Shown in pieces: positions 1 to 9,514 of a DNA stretch of 32,263 bases. The notes beneath the pieces are model-generated. The model was given only the letters and a program-made list of their open reading frames with translations, made no database searches and was not told the DNA's origin. Each line of letters starts with the position of its first letter. The first letter of the stretch is position 1. Origin of the DNA: Beijerinckiaceae bacterium (GTDB lineage Bacteria; Pseudomonadota; Alphaproteobacteria; Rhizobiales; Beijerinckiaceae); the NCBI GenBank assembly GCA_031291515.1, contig JARLIW010000249.1, positions 1 through 32,263 on the forward strand, in the 5' to 3' direction. Made by a program: the position numbers and the translations under genes.

Positions 1-1157
1 AGAGGCCGCTGCGGATTGTTCAACGCACTGATCTGCTTTTGGTACGCTATAGATCGAGGAGAAGCCCTGTTTGGAACGTCCAAGCTGGGGTCCGGGCATA
101 ATTTTGGGTTGTTATCGTTCGCGGCAGGGGCCGCCACAGGCGCCTTGTCATCGTTGTCATCCGCCGCGTCGATCTGATCTTGATCGAAGGTAAGGACACC
201 GCCGAGATCCCGTGCAAAGGGAAAGCCGGTATTAAAATCATAAAAGACCCCATTGCGATCCCGCAGGCCGGCCGCGATGACGACAGGCGTGCCGCCTGTT
301 GTGTCGATCAGGCGTAACGAGCCGTCCTCCCGATTGAATTCGTAACGGGTTCCCGATTTACCGGGAAGAACGCCGCTCGACGAATCCGAATGCTGATAGG
401 GGACAAAAAGGAGCCCGAGGACCGCGGCCGCGCCAACGACGCCAACGATGGCTCCGGCAAATTCCGCCAACGCGGCGAGCCGCGCCGCCTCTTCCGCAGC
501 CTCGAATAGCGCAGGAACGGACGTAGCCGGCGCAAGCGCCTGCCACGAAACCGGCGGTGACGCCGCTTCCGGGCTGCCGGCGACGGGAACGGCCTCGGGA
601 GGGCGCGGTCCGCGCGCTGGCGGTTTCGCTGCTTCCGCGCTTTGCCCGCCTCCCCCGCCGCTGGTCCAACGCCCGCTTTCACCTCCGTTTCCAACGGGGA
701 CACGCGGCTGATCGGGGTTATAATCGCGAACCAGCGTCTCCGGCGGCTCGAGATCTAGCTCCCTGAGCAAGGCCCGGGCGGGCATGCCGCCCGACAAGAG
801 CTTGTCCGCCAAATCGAGCCGCAGTCCTATTTGGGCAGGCTCTGGAATATAGGTGAGCCGCGCCATCGCCAGGCGAATGTTGGCCTGAACGTAATCGCCC
901 CGGCGCGAATGGGCCGCGGCCACCTCGATGTGCCGCAACAAATGTGGCGCGAGCTTCTTCCGGAAGGCCAGAGCGAGCAGCGCGTCGAGACGGTCGCTCG
1001 CCACTCGATCATCCACGGTCTGGTCGAGCGCCGTGAGCGGATGCTGTGCAATGACGCGTCCGCCCAGCGTTAGCCCCGCCTCGGAGAAATACAAGGCATT
1101 GGCCGGGAATACCGGTGGCGCAATGCGCGAGCGCCGGGAAAATAAGTCGTTTTTCAA
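1..1157 (-). CDS. Partial (3' end off window) polymorphic-toxin-like protein with a C-terminal Tox-REase-5-like domain start
   Basis: Manual translation of the minus strand (codon starts = 2 mod 3) is open from a TTG at 1157 (GAGG about 5 nt upstream) to the window edge, about 385 codons. Contains pre-toxin-like linker YNPDQPRVPVGNGGESGRWT, a hydrophobic segment FAGAIVGVVGAAAVLGLLFV, and ends LCPDPSLDVPNRASPRSIAYQKQISALNNPQRP, resembling the N-terminus of Tox-REase-5 domains. Absent from the ORF track because it has no stop in the window. Confidence 0.65.
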   Translation of the reverse strand, partial: MKNDLFSRRSRIAPPVFPANALYFSEAGLTLGGRVIAQHPLTALDQTVDDRVASDRLDALLALAFRKKLAPHLLRHIEVAAAHSRRGDYVQANIRLAMARLTYIPEPAQIGLRLDLADKLLSGGMPARALLRELDLEPPETLVRDYNPDQPRVPVGNGGESGRWTSGGGGGQSAEAAKPPARGPRPPEAVPVAGSPEAASPPVSWQALAPATSVPALFEAAEEAARLAALAEFAGAIVGVVGAAAVLGLLFVPYQHSDSSSGVLPGKSGTRYEFNREDGSLRLIDTTGGTPVVIAAGLRDRNGVFYDFNTGFPFARDLGGVLTFDQDQIDAADDNDDKAPVAAPAANDNNPKLCPDPSLDVPNRASPRSIAYQKQISALNNPQRP

Positions 1158-1292
1158 ACCAACCTCGCAGCCCTTACCGAAGCCACGAGATTACGCTCGA
1201 TCATGAAAAACGCCTATACCACGGCAACGAATGCCGCCGGACAGGTTTGCGCGTGCGTTATGTCCGATCCGCGCCGCGAGCCAAGCGACCCC

Positions 1293-2120
1293 TCAATGCC
1301 GCCAAAAAACCATCTGGCCGATGGTCAGCAGGATTTCGGCGACGATCAGGATAACCACGGTGGTTTCCAGCCGCGTCGCCCGGTCCGCGTCGATGATATC
1401 GGTGAGGGCCCGGGCGGTTTCGGCGATCACGTCGAGCTTGCGCTTGAGGGTTTGCGCGCGTTCCTTGAGCTCGTATTCGTCTTCGAGCCGGGCGTAGAGG
1501 CGTTCGAGATCGGGGCGGTCCCACAGCACGTCGGGCTTTTCTTCGACCGCGACGCGGCCGGAGAGGCGGTGCTGCACCAGCAGCGTCTGGCCGATCAGCT
1601 TCAGCATCGAGCGCCGCCGCCACGGCGGGCGGCCTTTTTCGAACAGCTGCGCGGCGAAGGGCTCGATCTCGTCGAACACGGCATTGACTTCATGCTCGTC
1701 GCGACCGAGCGAGACGGTCTTCGCCAAGGCATCGGCGACCACGAGCAGCCGCGCGGGCGAAAGGTCGCGCAAATGAATCGTGCCGCCTGCGGGAATCCGG
1801 TCCTCGTTCTCGGCGGAAATGTCGATGTGCGCGATCTCGTCGTCGACATGCTCGTGCTGGCCCGAAACGCGGAGCTTCACCTGGTTGAGGACCTCGTCCT
1901 CCTCGAGCGGCGAAAGGCCGACGAACACCGCGACGCCAAAGCGGTACAGCGCGACAAAGCCCGAGGCGCCGGCGTTGAAGGCGAGCGGGTTCGAGGACAG
2001 CATGTCCGAGCGCTCGAGGCCGGAAGCGTCGATTCGGTCTCCCAGCAGCAGCGCGCGCGCCGTCACGCGGCGGTAGGGCTGAGCCTCGATGAGGGCGGGT
2101 GTCTGGTCAAGCAAGGTCAT
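1293..2120 (-). CDS. RMD1/YagE family (DUF155) protein
   Basis: 275 aa ORF; C-terminal ERLYARLEDEYELKERAQTLKRKLDVIAETARALTDIIDADRATRLETTVVILIVAEILLTI followed by a terminal hydrophobic segment, typical of the RMD1/DUF155 family. Confidence 0.85.
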   Translation of the reverse strand: MTLLDQTPALIEAQPYRRVTARALLLGDRIDASGLERSDMLSSNPLAFNAGASGFVALYRFGVAVFVGLSPLEEDEVLNQVKLRVSGQHEHVDDEIAHIDISAENEDRIPAGGTIHLRDLSPARLLVVADALAKTVSLGRDEHEVNAVFDEIEPFAAQLFEKGRPPWRRRSMLKLIGQTLLVQHRLSGRVAVEEKPDVLWDRPDLERLYARLEDEYELKERAQTLKRKLDVIAETARALTDIIDADRATRLETTVVILIVAEILLTIGQMVFWRH

Positions 2121-2154
2121 AACGGGCTACGCCTAACCTCCTTGCGTCCTAAAG

Positions 2155-3144
2155 TCACGCAAAGCGGCTCCGCCAATCCGGCGCCGCGCCCGGAAAAGGC
2201 AAGGCCTTCGCCTCGAAAATCGCGCGGGCCACGGCGCGGGAGAGGCAATCAGCCGCGAGAGCGCCAATTTCCAGCAGGCCGACCGCGGATGGCGGTTGCG
2301 ACGCGCGGGCTGTCGAGGCGACGAAAACCGTATCGCCATCGAACGCGGCATGCGCGGGCCGCAGCGCGCGCGCCAACCCGTCCTGCGCCATCACGGCGAT
2401 GCGCTTGGCCTCGGCCTTGGTCAAAGCGGCATCGGTCGCCACGAGCGCGATCGTCGTATTTTCCGGCCGGGCGCCCTTGACCCGCAGATCCAGGGCGTCG
2501 GCCGGAAACGGCGCGGGCCAGCCCAAGCCGCCAAATTCACTCGCGCGTTCATAAGGCGCGGCCCAAAAATGCGGCCCATCGCCGATGGTCGCGCTGCCCA
2601 AGGCATTGACGGCCACGATCGCCCCGACCGTGAAGCCCGATGGCGTTACCGCGCTCGCCGAGCCAAGGCCGCCCTTATAGGTGGCGGTGGTGGCGCCATA
2701 GCCCGCGCCCGCCGTGCCAAGTTCGAAATCGAGCCCGGCCTTGGCGGCGGCCTGATAGCCCAAGCGCCAATAGACCGGCTCGGGTCCCCAATCCTTGTCG
2801 CCCCCATTGAGCAAATCGAACAGGATCGCGCCCGGCACGATAGGGATCACGGCCTCGCCAATCCGGAAGCCCCGCCCCCGCTCCCGTAAAAACGCCTGCA
2901 CGCCGCCCATCGAATCGAGGCCGAAAGCAGAGCCCCCGGACAAAACGACGGCGTCGATCCGCTCGACCGTCATGCCGGGCTGCAACAAAGCCGTATCCCG
3001 CAACCCCGGCGCGCCGCCCCCGACCGAGATCGAAGCGACGCACGGCGTCTCGAACAGGATCGCGGTGACACCGGTCGCGATATGCTGATCGTCCGCCTGC
3101 CCGACGCTCAGGCCAGGAACATCGCAAATGGTGTCGCGCGTCAA
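2155..3144 (-). CDS. P1 family (S58/DmpA-like) peptidase
   Basis: 329 aa; GVTAILFETPCVASISVGGGAPGLRDTALLQPGMTVERIDAVVLSGGSAFGLDSMGGVQAFLRERGRGF. TTG start overlaps the serB stop (TTGA). Confidence 0.88.
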   Translation of the reverse strand: MTRDTICDVPGLSVGQADDQHIATGVTAILFETPCVASISVGGGAPGLRDTALLQPGMTVERIDAVVLSGGSAFGLDSMGGVQAFLRERGRGFRIGEAVIPIVPGAILFDLLNGGDKDWGPEPVYWRLGYQAAAKAGLDFELGTAGAGYGATTATYKGGLGSASAVTPSGFTVGAIVAVNALGSATIGDGPHFWAAPYERASEFGGLGWPAPFPADALDLRVKGARPENTTIALVATDAALTKAEAKRIAVMAQDGLARALRPAHAAFDGDTVFVASTARASQPPSAVGLLEIGALAADCLSRAVARAIFEAKALPFPGAAPDWRSRFA

Positions 3145-4037
3145 ATCGCGAACTCCTCGCGTGAAAACCCTTGAAAATAGAGCAAGGTAGTAAGATCACC
3201 GTGCTCGATCCGCGCGTCGGCCGCGGCGGCGACGGCGGGCTTCGCGCGAAAGGCAACGCCGAGCCCCGCCGCCTGAATCATGGCCAGATCGTTCGCGCCA
3301 TCGCCCACCGCGCAGGTCTCCGCGAGCGAAAGTCCGTGAGCGTAGGCGAGGCTCACCAAGACATGCCGCTTGGCCTCGCGGCCCAGAATGGGCTCTTCGA
3401 GACCGCCGGTCAGCTTGCCGTCTTCAACCATGAGCCGATTGGCGAAATGGGATTCGAAACCGAGCGCGTCCGCGACGCGCTCGGTGAACACCGTGAAGCC
3501 GCCCGACACGACGGCGGTCACGGCGCCATGGCGGCGCATGGTCTGGGCCAGCGCGCGCCCCCCCGGCGTCAAAGTGATGCGCTGAGCGAACACGTCGCCG
3601 ATTTGGCCGAGGTGGAGGCCGCGCAACAAGGCGACGCGCTCGCGCAACGCCGGTTCGAAGTCGATTTCACCGCGCATCGCGCGTTCCGTAATGCCGGCGA
3701 CATGGGCGCCGAGGCCAAGGGCGGCCGCCAGTTCGTCGATACATTCCTGCGCGATCAAGGTAGAATCCATATCCGCTATCAAGAGCCGCTTGCGGCGGAA
3801 GGCGGTGGGCTGCACCGCGATATCGAGGCGCTCGCCGGCAAATAAGGCCTCGATCTCGGCACGCAACCCTGGCTTGAAGCCCTCGGCCAGGGGTGCGAAA
3901 GGAAGATCCGCCGCGATGTCGGGCGCAAGCCAACGCGGCTCGCCAGGATTGGGCAAAATCCGGGCGGCGCGGCGCAAATGCTCAGCCGTCAGGATAGGCG
4001 CCCCGGGACCGGCGGCAAGGGTTACGACATAAGTCAT
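3141..4037 (-). CDS. serB: Phosphoserine phosphatase SerB
   Basis: HAD motifs LIADMDSTLIAQECIDELA and AVGDGANDLAMIQAAGLGVAFRAKP. Start set at MTYVVTLAAG (ATG at 4037); the longer track ORF runs antisense into miaA. Confidence 0.9.
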   Translation of the reverse strand: MTYVVTLAAGPGAPILTAEHLRRAARILPNPGEPRWLAPDIAADLPFAPLAEGFKPGLRAEIEALFAGERLDIAVQPTAFRRKRLLIADMDSTLIAQECIDELAAALGLGAHVAGITERAMRGEIDFEPALRERVALLRGLHLGQIGDVFAQRITLTPGGRALAQTMRRHGAVTAVVSGGFTVFTERVADALGFESHFANRLMVEDGKLTGGLEEPILGREAKRHVLVSLAYAHGLSLAETCAVGDGANDLAMIQAAGLGVAFRAKPAVAAAADARIEHGDLTTLLYFQGFSREEFAI

Positions 4038-4042
4038 TGCGA

Positions 4043-4074
4043 TGGAATCATGTTTGGCTTTGGAATCATGTTTG
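4043..4074. repeat. Two 14-bp direct repeats between divergent serB and miaA
   Basis: TGGAATCATGTTTG at 4043-4056 and 4061-4074 (18-bp period), each containing GAATC (a GANTC site). Confidence 0.7.
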
Positions 4075-4095
4075 AGTGGACGCGTGAGTGCTGAC

Positions 4096-5016
4096 ATGAA
4101 CAGGCCGGACGCTATTCTCATCGCAGGCCCGACCGCCTCGGGCAAGTCCGCGCTCGCAATACGGCTCGCGCAACGGCTCGGCGGCCTGGTCATCAACACG
4201 GATTCGATGCAGGTCTATCGCGATCTCCGCGTCATTACCGCGCGCCCCAGCGTCGAAGAGGAAGCAAGCGCGCCGCACGCTCTGTTCGGCACCGAGGACG
4301 GCGCGGAGAATTTTTCCACCGGCCGCTGGCTCATTGCCGCGCGGCGCGAATACGAGCGCGCCCAGGCCGTGGATCTGATCCCCATTTTCGTCGGCGGCAC
4401 GGGGCTTTATTTCAAGGCCCTGACGCAGGGGCTCTCGGATATCCCCACCGTGCCGGAAGAGGTTCGCGCGCGGACTCGACATGAGGCCGAAGGCCAGACG
4501 CCGGAGCAATTGCATGCGCTGCTCTCCTCTCTTGATCCGCTGACCGCGTCCCGGCTTCGTCCGAGCGACCCCCAAAGAATTTTGCGCGCCCTGGAGGTTT
4601 ACGCGGCGACCGGCGAAAGTCTCGCGACTTTCCAGTCGAGCCGAAGCGCGGCGCTGCTCGACCCGGCGCGATGCGTTGCGGTCTTCTTGACCTTGGACCG
4701 CCCGGCGCTGCGCGAGCGGATCGACCTTCGCTTTGAGCAAATGATGCGAGACGGCGCGCTGAGCGAGATCGAACGTCTCTCGGCCCGCCAGCTCGATCCC
4801 TTGCTGCCGGTCATGCGCGCGCATGGCGTGCCACCCTTGCTACGCCATATCCGCGCCGACTATCCACTCGCCGAGGCGGTCGCGGAAGGAAAAGCCGATA
4901 CGCGGCGCTACATCAAGCGCCAAGAAACCTTCGCCCGTCACCAGCTGCCAGACTTCCGTTTCGTCGAAGCGGCAACGGCCGAGGCTCATATTTTGTCGAG
5001 CCTGGACGCGTCGTAA
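4096..5016 (+). CDS. miaA: tRNA dimethylallyltransferase MiaA
   Basis: MNRPDAILIAGPTASGKSALAIRLAQRLGGLVINTDSMQVYRDLRVITARPS; IFVGGTGLYFKALTQGLSDIP. Start chosen at the internal Met of track ORF 4042..5016. Confidence 0.93.
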   Translation: MNRPDAILIAGPTASGKSALAIRLAQRLGGLVINTDSMQVYRDLRVITARPSVEEEASAPHALFGTEDGAENFSTGRWLIAARREYERAQAVDLIPIFVGGTGLYFKALTQGLSDIPTVPEEVRARTRHEAEGQTPEQLHALLSSLDPLTASRLRPSDPQRILRALEVYAATGESLATFQSSRSAALLDPARCVAVFLTLDRPALRERIDLRFEQMMRDGALSEIERLSARQLDPLLPVMRAHGVPPLLRHIRADYPLAEAVAEGKADTRRYIKRQETFARHQLPDFRFVEAATAEAHILSSLDAS

Positions 5017-5086
5017 GGCCGCTCGCGAGCCGCGACACGGCTCCGGCGACGTGAACATCGACGCCTTGAACGGTGGGGGCGCGGTG

Positions 5087-5365
5087 TCAACCCTTGGAAA
5101 AGGTCACCGGCGCTTCGATAATGCCGTCAAGGGTCCGCACGCGCATAAAAGCCCGCCCGTCCGCGCCAATATGAAAGCTGACACCGGCCCGCTCGAACGC
5201 CGCGGTTACCTTGAGAGCTATCCCCGGAACGACAGCGGCTCCGCTTTCAAGTAAAAGAATGTCAGCGACAGGCACGCCGGCCGCCGCGGCCAAATCGTCT
5301 TCACTCAAACCAAGAGCGGCGCGGCCAATCTTGCACCGGGCGTCATCAAGTCCAACGTCGCTCAT
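5087..5365 (-). CDS. Small helix-turn-helix (XRE-like) protein
   Basis: 92 aa; KIGRAALGLSEDDLAAAAGVPVADILLLESGAAVVPGIALKVTAAFERAGVSF has an XRE-type HTH pattern and the common alphaproteobacterial small-HTH ending. Confidence 0.65.
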   Translation of the reverse strand: MSDVGLDDARCKIGRAALGLSEDDLAAAAGVPVADILLLESGAAVVPGIALKVTAAFERAGVSFHIGADGRAFMRVRTLDGIIEAPVTFSKG

Positions 5366-5373
5366 CGATTAGG

Positions 5374-5580
5374 TCATTCTCGGCCGAACAGACTGCCGAT
5401 CTGGTGAATGGGGAGCCGCTGCCCGCAGGCGGCCGTGATCCAGATATTCTTCTTCACCGGCGGCTGGATCATCAATTCCCGCAAAACCGCGCGCCGCGCG
5501 AAAAAAGCATGGGCGGCCGCTTCGGTCATTCGAGAAACGCCCTGCGGCGCATCGTGTTTCGCGTTTTGAGGATTTAGCAT
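5374..5580 (-). CDS. Small hypothetical protein
   Basis: 68 aa ORF just upstream of and co-directional with the small HTH gene; no recognised family. Confidence 0.4.
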   Translation of the reverse strand: MLNPQNAKHDAPQGVSRMTEAAAHAFFARRAVLRELMIQPPVKKNIWITAACGQRLPIHQIGSLFGRE

Positions 5581-5870
5581 TGCGATTCACTCCACCGGAC
5601 TGACGCGATGGAATCAGTGAATGCGACTCGTGGCAATAGCTAAGCCGAGATCGACGTCCGGCGTTTCGACAGTGTTGCGACAATGACTCACTTGCCCCGC
5701 CAGCCACGCTCGCGTGGACCGGCCCGTCGGGCCCCGGTCCAAAAGCTGGACAACACCGCTTGCGCTACCTACCTTGCCTTCGAGCCGCTCCGCCGAGCGG
5801 ACGCCGCCCTCGCGTCGACATAGACGAGGGCGCCAGCTTCGCGCGGCAATGTCGATAGGAACGAACAACG

Positions 5871-6926
5871 ATGCGCTACAATAAGCTCGGCCGTACCGGC
5901 CTGTTTGTCTCCGAACTATGCCTCGGGACGATGACCTTCGGCGGCGATACGGGAATCTGGGGCCAGATCGGCTCTCTCCGACTCGGAGAAGCCGAGGAAT
6001 TGGTTGGCAAGGCCATTGAATCCGGCATTAACTTCATCGACACGGCCGACGTCTATGCCGAGGGACGTTCCGAGGAAATCACCGGCCAAGCCCTCAAAAA
6101 CCTGAACGTCCCGCGCGACAGCGTCGTCGTCGCAACGAAAGTCTTCGGGCAAACAGGGGAAGGCGTCAATCAGCGCGGCGCCTCGCGCGCGCATATCATC
6201 GCGGGCGTCAAAGCGAGCCTCAAACGGCTGCAGCTCGACTATATCGATCTTTATCAAATCCACGGTTTCGATCCCGCCACGCCCATCGAAGAAACCGTGC
6301 GGGCTCTCGATACCTTGGTTCAACAAGGCCACATTCGTTACGCTGGCGTCTCCAATTGGGCAGCTTGGCAAATCGCCAAGGCCGTGGGGATTTCGGAACG
6401 GCACGGCCTCGCGCGCTTCGAATCCTTGCAAGCCTATTACACCGTCGCGGGACGCGATCTCGAGCGTGAAATCGCTCCCATGCTCCGTAGCGAAGGGCTC
6501 GGATTAATGGTGTGGAGTCCGCTCGCGGGCGGATTGCTCAGCGGCAAGTATAGCCGCGACGACCAAGCCGGCCAGGGGGGCCGCCGGGCCACCTTCGATT
6601 TTCCGCCCGTCGATCGCGATCGCGCCTTTAACTGCATCGATGCCATGCGGACCATCGCGGACGCGCGCGGCGTTTCCGTCGCGCAGATTGCGCTGGCTTG
6701 GCTGCTGCATCAAGAGACCGTGACGAGCGTGATCATCGGCGCCAAGCGCTTGGAGCAACTCGACGAGAATATCGCGGCCACGCAAGTTGACCTCGCGCCT
6801 GGAGAGCTAAGGGTTCTCGATCAGGCCAGCGCTCTCCCCATGGAATATCCAGGTTGGATGCTCGAACGCCAGGGCGGGGTTCTCGTCAAGCAACTCGAGG
6901 CGCGTCGCTTTCGCGGCAAAACCTAA
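5871..6926 (+). CDS. Aldo/keto reductase
   Basis: 351 aa; MRYNKLGRTGLFVSELCLGTMTFGG, NFIDTADVYAEGRSEEITGQAL, LQLDYIDLYQIHGFDPATPIEET, SVIIGAKRLEQLDENIAA. Confidence 0.93.
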   Translation: MRYNKLGRTGLFVSELCLGTMTFGGDTGIWGQIGSLRLGEAEELVGKAIESGINFIDTADVYAEGRSEEITGQALKNLNVPRDSVVVATKVFGQTGEGVNQRGASRAHIIAGVKASLKRLQLDYIDLYQIHGFDPATPIEETVRALDTLVQQGHIRYAGVSNWAAWQIAKAVGISERHGLARFESLQAYYTVAGRDLEREIAPMLRSEGLGLMVWSPLAGGLLSGKYSRDDQAGQGGRRATFDFPPVDRDRAFNCIDAMRTIADARGVSVAQIALAWLLHQETVTSVIIGAKRLEQLDENIAATQVDLAPGELRVLDQASALPMEYPGWMLERQGGVLVKQLEARRFRGKT

Positions 6927-7222
6927 CGGTTTGTGCCCCTCGGGCAATTTCTTTCGGAGCGTTCGGTCGAGGAGCCGCGTGGAATCGCGATCCCGGGTTC
7001 TCGAGGTTGCCGCCATAGGAGAAAAATTTAATCGCCCTCAACAAAATCGTCCGGCCATCATGAATGCCGCTCCCATCGCAAAATGTCATGCCTGCAAGCG
7101 CTTCGTTCAAAAAGTAGAAAGTCTTTCTCGATAACGTCGGTCTCGATGGAGCCGCGTTCGCGCCGCCTGGTCCCGGTGGGTCCGACGCGGGCCGCTCGGC
7201 GGCGACCAATTGAGAGACCTAG

Positions 7223-8704
7223 GTGGCTGATTTTACTGACACTATCCAAGAGCATCTCGGAAGTATGTCGCAAGACGAGCTCGCCGCGACCGAAGCGCGC
7301 CGGATTTCGCGCGAAGCCGGGCCCGACGAGCGGCTCAGGCTCTCAGCCCTTTGGGAATCCGCTCCCGACGCGCCCGCCAAGGATCCCGTCACTAAGTACG
7401 TAAACCTTGAAATAGAGCCCTCGCCGGCGGCAAAAGGCGATGGCATTCTTCGCATTTTCGAAGGACAGGCCTTCGAGGAAACCATTCTTCTGACGCCCGC
7501 CGTTTATCGCCTCGTCGCGGGCGGTCAGGATCCCACGGCGACCGGCAAAGACCTGTCCGGGCGCTTCGTCCTCAAGGCAGGGGGCAATGGATTAGGTCGC
7601 GTCTCGGTTGAACGCGAGGCCTTGGCTTCGATCATGCAGGCGGTTTGCCCGATCGAAATGGAGCGCGCATTCCGTCTCGTCGCGACGGAACCGCGCGGCC
7701 CCGCGAAATCCACGGCGCTCCCGAACTTGGTCACGCTTTTCACGCAGCGCTGGGAACTCGACATGATCCACGCCGCCGTGGACGACGCCGTCGCGAAAGT
7801 GCCCTCGCGCATGCTTCACCTGATCGCGGGCAAGGATCTCGTGTCGCTCGCAGTCCGCAAGGAGGAACTGATCGTCGGCGAAAACGGTGTCTTTCGATCG
7901 CCCTTGGCTGCTGCGATCGTCCGACCGCCGGAGCTCCCGCGGTGCTCGACCCTCATTGTCGCGGGCGACGCCGACATGTACCGCGACCGCGATGCCCCGT
8001 TCCTTCAAAATACATTCGGGACGGGTCCGGTGCGAAGCCTTGTCCTCGATATGGCAAAACTTAGAGATGCAATGGCCGCGCTCACGCCCGAGGCGCGACA
8101 GGCCGCGCTCGATTTATTGGACCTCCTCGTTCAACGCGCCGCCGAACTCAATCGCGAACACGCCCGGCGCCCGCCCGTGCCGGTCCATCCCCTCGCGCCA
8201 GCGCGGCGCTTGCAGAAGATCCTCGCGCCGGCGCCAGCTCCGACACCCGAGGTCGAGACCGCCCCAATCGACACGAATATTGAAACCGAGGCCCCTGATG
8301 ATTTCGCGCCCGCGATGGACCTCGCGGCCAATTTCGAGCAAATCGAGCCCGTGGAAAGTGAAATCGAGCCCGAAGCATCCGAGCGTGACAACGAAGCGTC
8401 CATGATCGAACACGAAGCCGAGGAGGTCGAGCTCGACGGCGCCGGTGAGAAAACCGAAAGCGCCACGATCGACGCGGACATTGAAACCGGGGTCTCGGAC
8501 ATCGAAGAACTCGCACCCGCCCCCGAAGTCGCGGCCAAGACCGAGGAAAGCGAGATCGAGGCCGAACCATCCGAAAGCGGGAGCGACACGGACGCCCCAA
8601 TGCTCGCGTTCGAAGCTGAAGCGGAGGAGTTCGCCCTCGAAGCTCTCGGCGAGAAAAGCGAAATCGAGGTTGTCGAAGAGGAACTCGAAGCGGCGGAAGG
8701 CTAA
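7223..8704 (+). CDS. Hypothetical protein with acidic, internally duplicated C-terminal tail
   Basis: 493 aa ORF; globular-looking N-terminal ~300 aa, Pro/Ala linker, then a Glu/Asp-rich tail. Uninterrupted frame with plausible upstream intergenic region; no family recognised. Confidence 0.7.
   Translation: MADFTDTIQEHLGSMSQDELAATEARRISREAGPDERLRLSALWESAPDAPAKDPVTKYVNLEIEPSPAAKGDGILRIFEGQAFEETILLTPAVYRLVAGGQDPTATGKDLSGRFVLKAGGNGLGRVSVEREALASIMQAVCPIEMERAFRLVATEPRGPAKSTALPNLVTLFTQRWELDMIHAAVDDAVAKVPSRMLHLIAGKDLVSLAVRKEELIVGENGVFRSPLAAAIVRPPELPRCSTLIVAGDADMYRDRDAPFLQNTFGTGPVRSLVLDMAKLRDAMAALTPEARQAALDLLDLLVQRAAELNREHARRPPVPVHPLAPARRLQKILAPAPAPTPEVETAPIDTNIETEAPDDFAPAMDLAANFEQIEPVESEIEPEASERDNEASMIEHEAEEVELDGAGEKTESATIDADIETGVSDIEELAPAPEVAAKTEESEIEAEPSESGSDTDAPMLAFEAEAEEFALEALGEKSEIEVVEEELEAAEG
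8261..8662 (+). repeat. Two diverged ~67-codon (201 nt) tandem repeats in the acidic tail
   Basis: APIDTNIET...ESEIEPEASE...EASMIEHEAEEVELDGAGEKTES versus ATIDADIETG...ESEIEAEPSE...DAPMLAFEAEAEEFALEALGEKSE. Confidence 0.6.
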
Positions 8705-8899
8705 GTCGATCCGACCGGCGCGCAGACATCGGCGCGTAACCTCGCCTCGCGCATGCGGCTTCATCCCCGCCTCCGCACGCCGGAAGGCGGCAACCGGCGC
8801 ATCTCCTCGATAAATTCCCCTTCTACCGCAAGGGCTTATTCCAAATCCGCGAGCGCGCGTTTAACGCGGCTCCCGTCGCGGCGGGAGGCGACGTGACAC

Positions 8900-9223
8900 T
8901 CAAATCCCCGAGCCGTCCAATTCGTCGTCGGACCTTGGAACCACGGGCAGTTGGGCGACGAAACCAGGCGTCTTGACATCCGGAATCCCCGAGGGAAGCG
9001 GCATCCAATGCGACAATTCCCAATTTTCGTAGACGATCGGACAATCATGGCTCGAGTCGGTTGCCATCCAACAAAAATCGTCATCAAGCCTGGGCTTGTT
9101 CCAGCGAACGACGTCGACTTCCGTCGGCCCTTGCTCGGTGGGTCGGACGGTGGCGAGGATCCTCGTGCCGTCCTTGGGGGCCGTGGCCATGGGTTGCCAT
9201 GTCAACAGGGCGATATCGCTCAT
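8900..9223 (-). CDS. DUF551-like / phage-type small protein
   Basis: MSDIALLTWQPMATAPKDGTRILATVRP...WELSHWMPLPSGIPD matches the W-x-P-x-x-TAPKDGT...HWMPLP pattern. Start moved to internal Met at 9223. Confidence 0.6.
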   Translation of the reverse strand: MSDIALLTWQPMATAPKDGTRILATVRPTEQGPTEVDVVRWNKPRLDDDFCWMATDSSHDCPIVYENWELSHWMPLPSGIPDVKTPGFVAQLPVVPRSDDELDGSGI

Positions 9224-9514
9224 TTGATCCTCCGCGGCATAGTGTTCCGTGTCCCCGCGCAAGGGAAACACGCGGCGGGACGTCCGTAAAGCTCGCCGAA
9301 TGGTCTTCCGGCGCGGCAAACTGGTACAAGGTGCCGCATGCCGGTATAGGGACCGGTGGTCACGATTTTCCGTCGCGGATCGCGATCTTTCGCGACCGTT
9401 CTTTGCAGTGCCGACCCTCGTGCTCGGACCAGCAAGGAACGGCACGACCCGTTGGCCCCCTAGAGCAATCGATACGAGCCGGACATGCGCCTAGACCAGA
9501 TTGAGCCTGTATAA

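Noticed and set aside
1203-2480. 425-aa plus-strand ORF
   Set aside because: Antisense shadow of the DUF155 gene and the P1 peptidase 3' end; low-complexity Arg/Pro/Glu-rich translation with no recognisable domain.
8114-8764. 216-aa minus-strand ORF (and 8131..8589, 8148..8729) opposite the acidic tail
   Set aside because: Reverse-complement of a Glu/Ala-rich coding repeat; Phe/Leu/Gly-, Ser- or Arg-rich translations typical of shadows.
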